Assembly: GCA_046076045.1 (NCBI GenBank)
Contig: JBJTRI010000172.1
Location: 1 to 42,807 of the forward strand
Source: JAIOPA01 sp046076045
GTDB lineage: Bacteria > Eisenbacteria > RBG-16-71-46
Length of the DNA: 42,807 bases
Direction: 5' to 3'
Both the position numbers and the translations under genes were made by a program. This document shows, piece after piece, positions 15,454 through 24,118 of this stretch. Numbering within the stretch: the stretch's first letter is position 1; every line of letters starts with the position of its first letter. The notes below the pieces were generated by a model. It was not told where the DNA came from, did no database searches, and saw only the letters and a program-made list of their open reading frames with translations.

Positions 15454-16965
15454 TCACTCCGTGGTGTAGCGCAGCGTGTAGGTGCCGAGCCCCTGCTCGT
15501 CCACGAACAGGAACATCAGCCGTCGGCGCGTGGACCCGCGCGAGACCGTGCCCGGCTCGACGTCGAACGGCACCGGGATGTCGCCCTCGTACGACCAGAC
15601 CTCGAACGGGCGCTGATCCCCGCCGAGGCCCTTCTGGTACAGCTCCCCCACCGCGCGCTGCTCCTCGAGCATGATGCGCTCGAGCTCGCGCGTGAGCGTC
15701 TCGTCCCCGGCCGGCATGACCTGCTGCGTGATGTCCGAGGGCGGACCGTAGCGGATGTAGACGCGGCCCATGTCGGAGAACATGCCCTTGCCGATCCCGA
15801 ACCGCGTCCACTGCCGGTTCGCGTAGGCGACGCGCTCACGGAAGCCCTCGTGCGCCTCGTTGGCGGCGGTGCCGGGCGTGGGGTCGCGCTTGCGCCAGAA
15901 CTCCGACAGCACCTGCTCCTGCTCGCCGGGCAGCGACGACGCGAACGTCTCCTCGTCACGCGCCTCGAGCAGGAAGTGCACCTCGTCGGCGAGCACCTCG
16001 GCGTCGAGGTCCCAGGTCTCGGGCTCCCACCCCACGCTGAAGCGCGCGCGACGGACGAGCGGGGTGGCGTCCCCCTCCTGCGCGGCGCGGACCTCGAGGG
16101 TGTAGCCGCCCGCGGGCCACTCGCTCACGTCGAACGACGGGTCGAGCGCGGCGAAGCGCCCGCCGACCGTGGTGGTCTCGCGCTCGGCGACCGCCCGCCC
16201 CTCGCCGTCCGAGACGCGCACCGTCCACTTCCACGGGCGCTCGTCCCCCGCCCGCCCGCGCGCGACCACGGCGGCCGCCATGCGCGGGGCGCGCAGTCCG
16301 AACAGCCGGTCGGGTTGCGGACGCCGCGCACGACCGTCGCGCACGAACGCCAACCCGGGAGCCTGCACGGGTTCGGGCCACACGAACTCGACGTCGGAGA
16401 GGTCACGCCCCCCCTGGGTGCGCGGAGCCTCGACGTCGCCCTGGATCTCGAGCGACTCGACGCGCTCGCGACGCGAGCCCATGAGGCGGTGCTTCTCCGA
16501 CAGCAGGTCCTCGAGACGGGCCGTGAGCCGGGCGCGACCGGGCGACATGGGGAACCGCACCACCGCGACCTGCCCTTCGGAGTCAATCGGATCCTCGGGC
16601 CCCAGGACGAGTTCCTGCACGGACGACAGTGGGTTCCCCTGCCGTCCGCGCAGCGTCACCGTGAGGCGCAGCCGGGCCGCGCCGCGCTCGTCGCGCGCCA
16701 ACTGGTGGAGGGTGGCCGGGGGCACCCGCACGTACACCTCGAGCCGCTGGCCGGTGCTGTCGGGGAAGGAGGCCGCGTCGAGCGTGAAACCCACCGGACC
16801 ACCCGCACGCCACGGCGGCGGGCCCTCCCAGCGCACGGCCCCGGCCATGTCGGGCGGCAGCAGGGCTGCCAGCACGAACAGGACCACGCAAGCGCAACGG
16901 CGCGCCCCCGCGAGGGGGCGCGCCGTGCGCGTCGTCGTCGTTCCGTTCCCGACCGTGCCGGGCAT
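15454..16965 (-). CDS. GWxTD-domain-like secreted protein
   Basis: The 503-residue protein has an N-terminal export signal (VVLFVLAALLPPDMAGA, ending near residue 44). A beta-rich middle follows, then a C-terminal region typical of GWxTD proteins: EFWRKRDPTPGTAANEAHEGF, RVAYANRQW and GRVYIRYGPPSDI. The motif that names the family is replaced here by GMFSD just before GRVYIRYG. Function is unknown; family members occur in FCB-group bacteria as exported proteins. An eleven-base gap follows the PorV-like gene, with a GAGG box, so it closes that operon. Confidence 0.78.
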   Translation of the reverse strand: MPGTVGNGTTTTRTARPLAGARRCACVVLFVLAALLPPDMAGAVRWEGPPPWRAGGPVGFTLDAASFPDSTGQRLEVYVRVPPATLHQLARDERGAARLRLTVTLRGRQGNPLSSVQELVLGPEDPIDSEGQVAVVRFPMSPGRARLTARLEDLLSEKHRLMGSRRERVESLEIQGDVEAPRTQGGRDLSDVEFVWPEPVQAPGLAFVRDGRARRPQPDRLFGLRAPRMAAAVVARGRAGDERPWKWTVRVSDGEGRAVAERETTTVGGRFAALDPSFDVSEWPAGGYTLEVRAAQEGDATPLVRRARFSVGWEPETWDLDAEVLADEVHFLLEARDEETFASSLPGEQEQVLSEFWRKRDPTPGTAANEAHEGFRERVAYANRQWTRFGIGKGMFSDMGRVYIRYGPPSDITQQVMPAGDETLTRELERIMLEEQRAVGELYQKGLGGDQRPFEVWSYEGDIPVPFDVEPGTVSRGSTRRRLMFLFVDEQGLGTYTLRYTTE

Positions 16966-16976
16966 CGGGAGTGACC

Positions 16977-17918
16977 TCAGAACTGGAACCGCAGCGAGAA
17001 GCGGTGCGCGGAGCCCAAGTCGAGCATGTCGGTGTACGCGTAGTCGAGGTCGGCCATGCCCGCCACCGAGACCGGGAAGCGGAAGCCGACGCCGCCCGCG
17101 ATACCCTCGGCATCGTGGTTGAACGAGTAGCCGCCGCGCAGGAACAGATACTGGTGGAAGGCGTACTCGGCGCCCAGGTTCACGCGCTCCGAGTTGTCCG
17201 GCGGGTGCGAGAACTCGAACGAACCCGTGAGCCTCTGGTTCGTGGCCGAGAACAGCGTGGCCGTGGTGCCGACGCGGAAGATCGACGGGATGCGCGCCTC
17301 GCGCTCGATGAACTTCTCCTCCGAGCCGATGTTCGAGATCGCCATGCCGATCTTCATGCCTGCGGCGCCGACGTCGTAGAGCGTACCGATGTCCACCGCG
17401 AACGTCTGCTGCGAGAGGTCCGCGAGCCCGGTGTGGATCATGTTGAGCGTCACGCCGGCGCTGAACTTGTCGGTGAACGACCTCGCGTACGTGAGGCCGG
17501 CGGTCATCATGCCGGCATCGAACGTGCGGCCCGTGCCGAACGGCTGGTACGCGGTCGTCTCCTCCATGGGCTTCATGGTGAGCGCACGCGCATGCACCGA
17601 GAACGCACCCGGGATCTGCTTCATGTGGAAGACGTACCCGATCTGGTCGAACGACATCTCGGCCGGCCAGTTCGCGTGATTGAGGGAGATCTGCGACTTG
17701 CCCTCCTCCACGCGCGCGATGCCGGCGGCATTCCAGAACACCGAGGTGGCGTCGTCCGCCATGGCGACGTACGCACCGCCCATGCCGGCGGCACGGGCAC
17801 CCACGCCGATCTTCAGGAACTGGCCACCGAAGGTACCGACCTTCTCGAAGATGTCGGCACTCGCGACCCCGGGCACCAAGAGCGCCGCGATCCCGGCCAG
17901 CGCGATGAGTCTCTTCAC
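16977..17918 (-). CDS. PorV/PorQ-family outer membrane protein
   Basis: The 313-residue protein has a signal peptide ending at GVASA and the family start FLKIGVGARAAGMGGAYVAM, then DDATSVFWNAAGIA. The beta-barrel C-terminus ends in Phe (FSLRFQF). PorV is an outer membrane barrel that shuttles type IX secretion cargo in Bacteroidota; related proteins occur in phyla lacking a full T9SS. The GTG at 17918 has a strong AAGGAGGAG box, which decides it over an upstream in-frame start. It sits 25 bases after the 979-residue secreted protein. Confidence 0.85.
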   Translation of the reverse strand: MKRLIALAGIAALLVPGVASADIFEKVGTFGGQFLKIGVGARAAGMGGAYVAMADDATSVFWNAAGIARVEEGKSQISLNHANWPAEMSFDQIGYVFHMKQIPGAFSVHARALTMKPMEETTAYQPFGTGRTFDAGMMTAGLTYARSFTDKFSAGVTLNMIHTGLADLSQQTFAVDIGTLYDVGAAGMKIGMAISNIGSEEKFIEREARIPSIFRVGTTATLFSATNQRLTGSFEFSHPPDNSERVNLGAEYAFHQYLFLRGGYSFNHDAEGIAGGVGFRFPVSVAGMADLDYAYTDMLDLGSAHRFSLRFQF

Positions 17919-17943
17919 GATTGCTCCTCCTTGCTCCACACGG

Positions 17944-20883
17944 TCAGCGGATGACGACGAACTTGCCGCGCTGGGTTCCCTGACTGGATTCCACGGTGAA
18001 CAGGTAGATGCCACTCACGACGTCCTGCCCATTGCGCGAGATCAGGTTCCAGCGTGCCTGACCGTCATTGGGGGTGTCCTGCTGGAGCGTCACGTTGGTG
18101 GTGGACGTACCGTTGGGGCCGGGCACCACCGAGGTCCGGATCGCCGAGTTCACGGCGTCCTTCGAGTTCAGCGTGGTCACCCAGTCGCCCGAGAGCGTGA
18201 AGATCTTGATGCTCCACTCCCCGGCCGGCAGGCCCATGAAGTCGATGTGCGTACCCGTGGGGTCCGAGGCGTTGGGCGTGAGGTCCCAAGCCGACGGGCG
18301 CTCGGCGATGGCACGCACGCCGCGGTACGGGTTCGGCACCACCCACACGCCGCGCGACCCACCCGCGGCGATCTGCGGCACGATGCCCTCGGACTCGACC
18401 GCCGAACGGCGACCGTTCAGCTCGACGATGCCCTGGCCCGCACCGGTCGAGTCGAACGCCGACACCGAGTAGAAGTACACGAAGCCGTTCTTCACGCTGC
18501 GGTCCACGTACTGGTAGCGACCGATCGGATAGCGGATGCGGCCGATCTTGGGAGCCACCGTGCCGGGGGCCGGAGTGACACCGACCGCGTACGCGGAGTC
18601 GGACTGGCACGGTCCCGGCGAACCGACACACGGCACCGTCGCGTCGGGACGGATGATGTCACCGCTCTGGCGGTCCCACAGGTCACCGCGCTCGAGGCAG
18701 ATCGCGACCGAGTCCTCGCGCTGCGGGATCCAGACCTTCGGGCAGACGAACGTGGTGTCGGTGCCGTTCACGATGCGGATGCGGTTGTTCGCACGGGCAT
18801 CGAACATGCGGTACTCGGCGAGCATGGTCCAGTCATCCTCGGCCGGACCGCTGGTGCCGACGGGACGCGTCCAGTTCTGCACCTTCCAGATCTTGTAACC
18901 CTTGAAGTCGAACCAGCCCGTCTTGGGATCGGGGGCGAGCTCCGAGAGGTTGTCCCACGCGATCGACACCTGACCGTCCCCGGCCGGCGCGAAGCGACGA
19001 TCGGGATTGTCGGTGTAGTTGTAGCTGACGCCGAGGTTCGTGTTCGGGCTCGGGGGCGGCGACTCCGCCAGCCAGGTGCGCCTGAACAGCCCCCCACGCG
19101 CGCGCGAGTAGGCGCCCGTGCAGTAGTCGCAGTCGAAGTCGAAGTACTCGTAGCGCTGGTCGTTCACGAAGCGCGGCGCGGGGTCGCGCTGCTCACAACC
19201 CTGCAGCTGGAGGATCTGGCCGGGGGGCGCCTTGACGCCGGTCTCACGGCCATGGAAGTCGGGCAGCGTGGGCCACGACCGCACCTCGTACGACCCGTCG
19301 AACGCGATCTGGGCCGAGATGGCGTTGTCGAGCGCCGGGTACTTGGCCAGCAGCTCCCCACCGCTCGGGATGCCCCACGTCTCGGTGCCGTCCGGATCGG
19401 TCTTCAGGAGCTGCGCCTTAGCCTGGTACTCCTGCGTGTACGCCAGCGCCTGCTGGAGCGTGCCCGGGCGAACGCCGACCGCGACCGTCACGTCGAGTTC
19501 GCCGTTGTCCGGCCAGTGCAGCCACGGACCGATGGACGCCCACGCCGAGAAGTCGCCCTTCTGGTCGCCCGGCACCTGGTTGATGAACCCATTGAGGGCC
19601 GGCGTGCTCGGGTCGTTGGCGATGTTCGTGGTGCCTTCGGGGCCACCCTGGGTCATGAGCTCGAAGCGCTGCTGGTCGATCGACGGGTTGCCGCCCTGCA
19701 CGTAAGGCGTGCCGCCCGGGAACGACCGGTAGGCCCGGAACCCGACGCGCTTGGGGCCGTTGAGACCGAGCGGGTCCACGGTATGGTCGATGAGCATGAA
19801 GTGCGGCACACCCGGCGTCTTGTTCTCGTCGCCGTCGTCGTCCGCGACCGCGAAGCCCTGCACCGTGATGATCTGGCGCGGGCAGAGCGCGGAGTCGGAG
19901 TCCACATCGGGCACGTCGAGACGGTCCTCCTTGGGCTGCTTGCGGAGGTCGGTGTCCTTGGTGAGCATCACGAACCGGCCGTACGGGTACTGGTTCGCGT
20001 CGAAGTCGTCGGCGTAGTAGGTCGCGTTGTCCACCGGACCGCAGTCCATGTCCACGCGGAACCCGACCACGACCGAGTCGAGCTCGTGGCCCGAACGGTT
20101 GTAGAACTTCCAGTTCACGACGTTGAAGTCGGTGAAGCCGGGGATCGAGTAGGCCCACGCGGTCTGGCGGGCCTCGATGCCCAGCGGGACGTGGCGCTCG
20201 GCGCCGCCCGCGGCGACGGCCGCCTCGGTGTCGTCGCGGATGACGCAGGTGTACATCTGCTGCCCGATCGCCGCGAAGTCCTCGTCGATGCGCCCGTCAC
20301 CGTCGTTGTCGCGGCCGTCGAGGAAGTCCTCGTCGTAGAGGGGGTCGCCGGTGAGCGGGTTGTTGTCGCTATCGTCGTTGATGAACCGCGTGCCGTTCAC
20401 GATGCCGTCGTACCCGCGGTACATCTTGTCCTCGGGGTCGAGCGTCGCGGGACGCCACTCGGTGATGTAGCTCACGCGACGAATGGCGTTCGGGTCGGTC
20501 GCGAACGGGTTGACCGCACCCACCCCGATGCCGAGCAGGTTCATGTACTCGATGCCCGACGTGCCGGGCCACTGACCCGACGGGTCGCTGGAGATGTTGG
20601 TGAACGGGTTCCCGAGCAGGCCGTTGTTCGTCACCTTCATGACGAAGTTGCCCACGCGCAGCACCGAGCCTTCGCCGAAGATGTCCGGCACCGCCATGGG
20701 GCGGGCGCCCCGACGACCGGCGGCCGCGGACGCCTCGACGCGCGCCAGCACCTCCTGCTCGTAGGCGGAGATCCCCTCCTCGCCCACCTCGTTGCGGATG
20801 CGCGCCTGGGCGGGCGCCGACATCGTCACGGCCAGCAGCGCACACAGCAGCCCCGCCGCCCAACCCCTGCTCACTGCAGTCAT
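17944..20883 (-). CDS. Large secreted protein with Asp-rich calcium-like motif and FlgD/T9SS-like C-terminal tail
   Basis: The product is 979 residues. A signal peptide (GLLCALLAVTMSAPAQA) leads to a long extracytoplasmic region. Near residues 189-202 lies DGRDNDGDGRIDED, an acidic repeat like thrombospondin type 3/dockerin calcium sites. The C-terminus has WVVPNPYRG, GEWSIKIFTLSGDWV, and SGIYLFTVESSQGTQRGKFVVIR-like blocks, matching FlgD-type Ig/T9SS sorting tails. The start at ATG 20883 is chosen from an AAGGAG box at good spacing; ATG 20889 or the coupled ATG 20919 (TGATG with the receptor stop) are alternatives. Its position between a TonB-dependent receptor and a PorV-like protein suggests surface display. 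Its ligand is unknown. Confidence 0.72.
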   Translation of the reverse strand: MTAVSRGWAAGLLCALLAVTMSAPAQARIRNEVGEEGISAYEQEVLARVEASAAAGRRGARPMAVPDIFGEGSVLRVGNFVMKVTNNGLLGNPFTNISSDPSGQWPGTSGIEYMNLLGIGVGAVNPFATDPNAIRRVSYITEWRPATLDPEDKMYRGYDGIVNGTRFINDDSDNNPLTGDPLYDEDFLDGRDNDGDGRIDEDFAAIGQQMYTCVIRDDTEAAVAAGGAERHVPLGIEARQTAWAYSIPGFTDFNVVNWKFYNRSGHELDSVVVGFRVDMDCGPVDNATYYADDFDANQYPYGRFVMLTKDTDLRKQPKEDRLDVPDVDSDSALCPRQIITVQGFAVADDDGDENKTPGVPHFMLIDHTVDPLGLNGPKRVGFRAYRSFPGGTPYVQGGNPSIDQQRFELMTQGGPEGTTNIANDPSTPALNGFINQVPGDQKGDFSAWASIGPWLHWPDNGELDVTVAVGVRPGTLQQALAYTQEYQAKAQLLKTDPDGTETWGIPSGGELLAKYPALDNAISAQIAFDGSYEVRSWPTLPDFHGRETGVKAPPGQILQLQGCEQRDPAPRFVNDQRYEYFDFDCDYCTGAYSRARGGLFRRTWLAESPPPSPNTNLGVSYNYTDNPDRRFAPAGDGQVSIAWDNLSELAPDPKTGWFDFKGYKIWKVQNWTRPVGTSGPAEDDWTMLAEYRMFDARANNRIRIVNGTDTTFVCPKVWIPQREDSVAICLERGDLWDRQSGDIIRPDATVPCVGSPGPCQSDSAYAVGVTPAPGTVAPKIGRIRYPIGRYQYVDRSVKNGFVYFYSVSAFDSTGAGQGIVELNGRRSAVESEGIVPQIAAGGSRGVWVVPNPYRGVRAIAERPSAWDLTPNASDPTGTHIDFMGLPAGEWSIKIFTLSGDWVTTLNSKDAVNSAIRTSVVPGPNGTSTTNVTLQQDTPNDGQARWNLISRNGQDVVSGIYLFTVESSQGTQRGKFVVIR

Positions 20884-20918
20884 GCCCATACGCTCCTTCG
20901 TCTCCACGGTGCGGTCCA

Positions 20919-23666
20919 TCAGAAGGTGACGCTGATGCCCATGCGGACGTTGCGGCCTTCCTCGAACACGCGCGGGTCGTTGGTCGGGACCCAGTCGAGG
21001 ATGTTGTCGCCGTTGACGTCCTGCAGGTAGGCGCCGCCGGTGCGGCCGGTCTCGGTGTAGTAGATCGTGTACTCGTCACCCGCGGTGTTGATGAACGGGC
21101 TGCGGCGACCCGGCGACAGGTTCTGGATGTTGGTCGCGTCGAGCACGTTGCGGGCGTCCATGAACAGCGTCACGTTCTGACCCCAGATCTTGTAGAACTT
21201 GTCGGCGTCGATCGTGAGGCGCGCCTGCGAGGGCAGACGGCGCGAGTTCGTGAGCGCCGGGTCGGGACGACGGTCGTTGCGGAACGCCGGCGTGAACGGG
21301 AAGCCCGAGCCGTAGGTCCACAGCATGCGCAGCCCCCACTTGCCGGGCTCGCGGATGTTGGTCGAGAGGCTGACCGTGTGCCGCTGGTCCCAGTTGAGCG
21401 CCTGTTCGCTGATCGGCAGGTAGAGGCGGCCGCCGTTGAAGAACTGGAGCGCCGTGTTCGGGTCCGAGGCCACACCGGTCGCGATCGAGTAGGTGTAGTT
21501 CACGTCGGCCGAGAACTTGTGGCTGAAGCTCTTGATGAGGCTGGCCTCGAAACCGCGCGCCGACGCGTAGTCACCGTTGAAGTACACGTTGACCAGGTTG
21601 CCGTTCTCGTCGCGCTCCTGACGGATCGTGATGAGGCCGTAGATGTCCTTGAAGAACACCGAGAACTGGCCCGAGATGTCCTTCGAGAACAGGTGCTGCA
21701 CACCGGCCTGGTAGGCGATGTTGGTCTCGGGCTCGAGGTCGGGATTGCCCTTCACGCCGACGGTCGAGCTGATGCCACGGTTCTCGAAGATGTACGAGCG
21801 GGCCGGGGTCTGGTAGGTCCAGCCGTAGTGGAAGCTCAGCACGTCGCGGTCCGAGACCGGGTAGGCGATGCCGAGGCGCGGGCTGAACTGCGACTTGTAG
21901 CGCTGGCCGCTCTTGAGGTCGGCGTCCTGGACCTGCGCGCCCGGCGTGAAGATGTCGTAGCGCACGCCGGCGTTGAGCACGAGACCCTCGAACTCCCAGC
22001 GGTCCTGGATGTACGCCGAGCCCTCGGGGTTGTAGTTCACGAAGTCCGAGCGCGTACCGCCGGGCAGACCGTTGCTCTCGCTGTTCGGGAACGCCAGCGA
22101 CAGGTTCTGGACGCGGTTGTACTTCGCCTCGATACCGGTCTTGACCGTGTGCTGCTTCCAGCGCCGGGTCGAGTAGTCGGTCTTGAGCGTGTACACGCGG
22201 GTCTGGCGGCGCAGGTAGGTCGGGATGTCGCCGTGGGTCGCGAAGAACGGGTTGTTCTCGGTGCCGAATCCGAGGTTGCCGGTCCAGTAGAACGGGCTCT
22301 GGATCTCGTACTCCCACGGCTCCTTGTCGCCGACCGAGTTGCGCGTGTCGAAGTTGAGCGACGCGACGCGCGTGGTCCACACGCTCTTGTCGGAGAGCTG
22401 GTTCGTCCACACCGCGATGAACTGCTGGAAGCGGTCGTTCAGGGTCGGGATGTGGTCCGGCATGTTCTGGTACACGTACGTCGAGTCGAGCGCCACCTGC
22501 GACCAGCGACCGTAGCGCGGGTTCAGCTTGAAGGTGCCGTCGGTGTTGCGCGTCGTGTCGTAGGTCACCGAGACGTAACCGTTGCGCGACCACTCGTGGT
22601 CGTACGGCGTCGAGATGGTGCGGTTGTTGATCGTCTCGAAGGTGATCTTGTTGCGCGGGTTCGCGCGGTACGCCAGCTTGAAGTTGGTGTTGATCTGGTT
22701 GCTCTGGCGGTTCCCGAGCTGGACGAAGTCGAGCAGCGTCCGGCTGGGACGGGTCTTGGTCGAGCGCAGGTAGGTGTCGGTGAACGAGCCCTCGTAGGTG
22801 GCGAAGTACGTGAGGTTCTTCACCGGGGTCGGGCCGCCGAAGCCGAACGTGAAGCGGTCGTAGTTGTTGAAGGTCTTGGTGGGATCGCCGTAGCGGTCCG
22901 TGTCCCAGCGCACCTCACCGCTCAGGCGGTCGCCGCCCTCCTTGGTGGACACGCTCACGACGCCCGACAGGGCGTTGCCGTACTCGGCGTCGAACCCGCC
23001 CGAGAGCACGTCGGTGCCGGCCACGGCGAGGTTCGCGATGCCGGCCTGCCCGCCGAACGCGGGGTCGGTGGCCTCGACGCCGTCGAACTGGAACTTCACC
23101 TCGCCGCCACGGCCGCCACGGAAGTGCAGCTCGCCACCCTGCGCCACGACGCCGGCCTTGGTGGCGATGGCCTGGCTCAGGTTGTCGACCGGGATCTCCT
23201 TGAGCTTCTCGGCCGAGATCGACTGCTTGGTCGTGGAGGACTTGGTGTCGATGCGCTTCTCGGCACGCACCTCGATCGTCTCGACCTCCTTGACGACCTT
23301 GGTCGCACCGACGCTGAAGTTGAGGACCGCGGTCTGCCCCGCGTTCACCTGCACCGTCTGGATGACCGGGTCGAAGCCGATCGCCTGCAGCTTCACCTGG
23401 TAGGTGCCCACGGGCACGCCCGAGATGATGAAGGCACCGTTCTCGTCGGTCATGGTGCCCTGCTTGGTGCCGAGCACGACGACGTTCGCGAACGAGACGG
23501 GATCCTTACCGCGCTCGAGGGCCTTACCCGAGATGCGCCCGGTCGCAGCGGCGGCGGCAGGTGCAGGGGTGGCCGGTCGGGTCTGCGCGTGGGCCACGAG
23601 CGCGACCCCGAGCAGCGCGAGCGAGGCGACCGTGACGTGCAGGATTCGGCGAGCGGAACGCAACAT
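20919..23666 (-). CDS. TonB-dependent receptor with N-terminal carboxypeptidase-regulatory-like domain
   Basis: The 915-residue protein has a signal peptide (about 1-28), an N-terminal Ig-like regulatory domain (GRISGKALERGKDPVSFANV to VNAGQTAVLNF), then the plug domain (VKEVETIEVRAEKRI, LHFRGGRGGEVKFQFDGV, GGFDAEYGNALSGVVSVSTK). A 22-strand-type barrel with NPDLEPETNIAYQAGVQ ends in Phe (VRMGISVTF). Such receptors import large substrates across the outer membrane using TonB energy. The regulatory domain is typical of Bacteroidota-type and SusC-like receptors. It is the first gene of the receptor-secreted protein-PorV-GWxTD unit. The substrate is not identifiable. A GGAGGG box precedes ATG 23666. 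Confidence 0.92.
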   Translation of the reverse strand: MLRSARRILHVTVASLALLGVALVAHAQTRPATPAPAAAAATGRISGKALERGKDPVSFANVVVLGTKQGTMTDENGAFIISGVPVGTYQVKLQAIGFDPVIQTVQVNAGQTAVLNFSVGATKVVKEVETIEVRAEKRIDTKSSTTKQSISAEKLKEIPVDNLSQAIATKAGVVAQGGELHFRGGRGGEVKFQFDGVEATDPAFGGQAGIANLAVAGTDVLSGGFDAEYGNALSGVVSVSTKEGGDRLSGEVRWDTDRYGDPTKTFNNYDRFTFGFGGPTPVKNLTYFATYEGSFTDTYLRSTKTRPSRTLLDFVQLGNRQSNQINTNFKLAYRANPRNKITFETINNRTISTPYDHEWSRNGYVSVTYDTTRNTDGTFKLNPRYGRWSQVALDSTYVYQNMPDHIPTLNDRFQQFIAVWTNQLSDKSVWTTRVASLNFDTRNSVGDKEPWEYEIQSPFYWTGNLGFGTENNPFFATHGDIPTYLRRQTRVYTLKTDYSTRRWKQHTVKTGIEAKYNRVQNLSLAFPNSESNGLPGGTRSDFVNYNPEGSAYIQDRWEFEGLVLNAGVRYDIFTPGAQVQDADLKSGQRYKSQFSPRLGIAYPVSDRDVLSFHYGWTYQTPARSYIFENRGISSTVGVKGNPDLEPETNIAYQAGVQHLFSKDISGQFSVFFKDIYGLITIRQERDENGNLVNVYFNGDYASARGFEASLIKSFSHKFSADVNYTYSIATGVASDPNTALQFFNGGRLYLPISEQALNWDQRHTVSLSTNIREPGKWGLRMLWTYGSGFPFTPAFRNDRRPDPALTNSRRLPSQARLTIDADKFYKIWGQNVTLFMDARNVLDATNIQNLSPGRRSPFINTAGDEYTIYYTETGRTGGAYLQDVNGDNILDWVPTNDPRVFEEGRNVRMGISVTF

Positions 23667-23747
23667 GGATGTGAACCCTCCCGAGGACTCTCGGAACGGA
23701 GTGACGGGTACGAACGTAGACGTGGGTGGTCCGGGACGTATCGCGAG

Positions 23748-23776
23748 AAGGTGCCAAGAGTCGCGCCGACTGTCAA
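23748..23776 (-). promoter_or_regulatory. Candidate promoter of the TonB-dependent receptor operon
   Basis: A perfect TTGACA (23771-23776) is followed after 17 bases by CACCTT (23748-23753) on the minus strand. The -10 is weak but keeps the conserved second A and last T. It lies about 80 bases upstream of the receptor start. Confidence 0.5.
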
Positions 23777-24070
23777 CGCAGCCCGGGCACCAACTCCATA
23801 GCGGGACGCGACTTCCGGTTCGCACACGGCGGCCGGAGCGGAAGCCGGCAAGGGGCGACGCGATCGGGCGTCACGGGGTCGGGGTGGCGGAGGCTCGCGG
23901 CGGCAGGCGCACAGGGGCGCGCGGAATCGTCGCCCGGCGTCGCTGGTCACGCGACGCGGACGGAACACGCCCGACGCCGGGAATATCCGCGAATGGGAGG
24001 CCACGGTCAAGGGCCGATGATGCTCCTGCCCCCGTGGGGGAACTCCCCTCCCCGCCCGCCGGTAACGCAG

Positions 24071-24102
24071 AACCCCGACCGGTCGAGGGACCGGTCGGGG
24101 TT
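24071..24102 (-). terminator. Terminator after the outer membrane barrel gene
   Basis: Perfect 14-base arms AACCCCGACCGGTC and GACCGGTCGGGGTT enclose a 4-base loop, 17 bases after the stop of the barrel gene. The stem is strong; the T-tract is short. Confidence 0.85.
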
Positions 24103-24118
24103 CGAGATCGTGCGCGCC

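Larger units (their letters stand above)
23667..24118. other. Intergenic region with a promoter and a terminator, no gene seen
   Basis: This 452-base gap separates the beta-barrel gene from the receptor operon. It holds a candidate promoter for the receptor near 23748-23776 and a strong hairpin at 24071-24102 that ends the preceding gene. No convincing reading frame with a ribosome binding site was found in the remaining about 250 bases. Confidence 0.6.

Noticed and set aside
14026..16974. Long plus-strand open frame near gap and the GWxTD-like gene
   Set aside because: It spans the antisense of the gap, intergenic and GWxTD-like sequences and has no recognisable domain.
17680..21030. Long plus-strand open frame, over 1,100 codons
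   Set aside because: It lies opposite the PorV-like and large secreted protein genes and its product is repetitive and His/Arg/Val-rich with no family motif.
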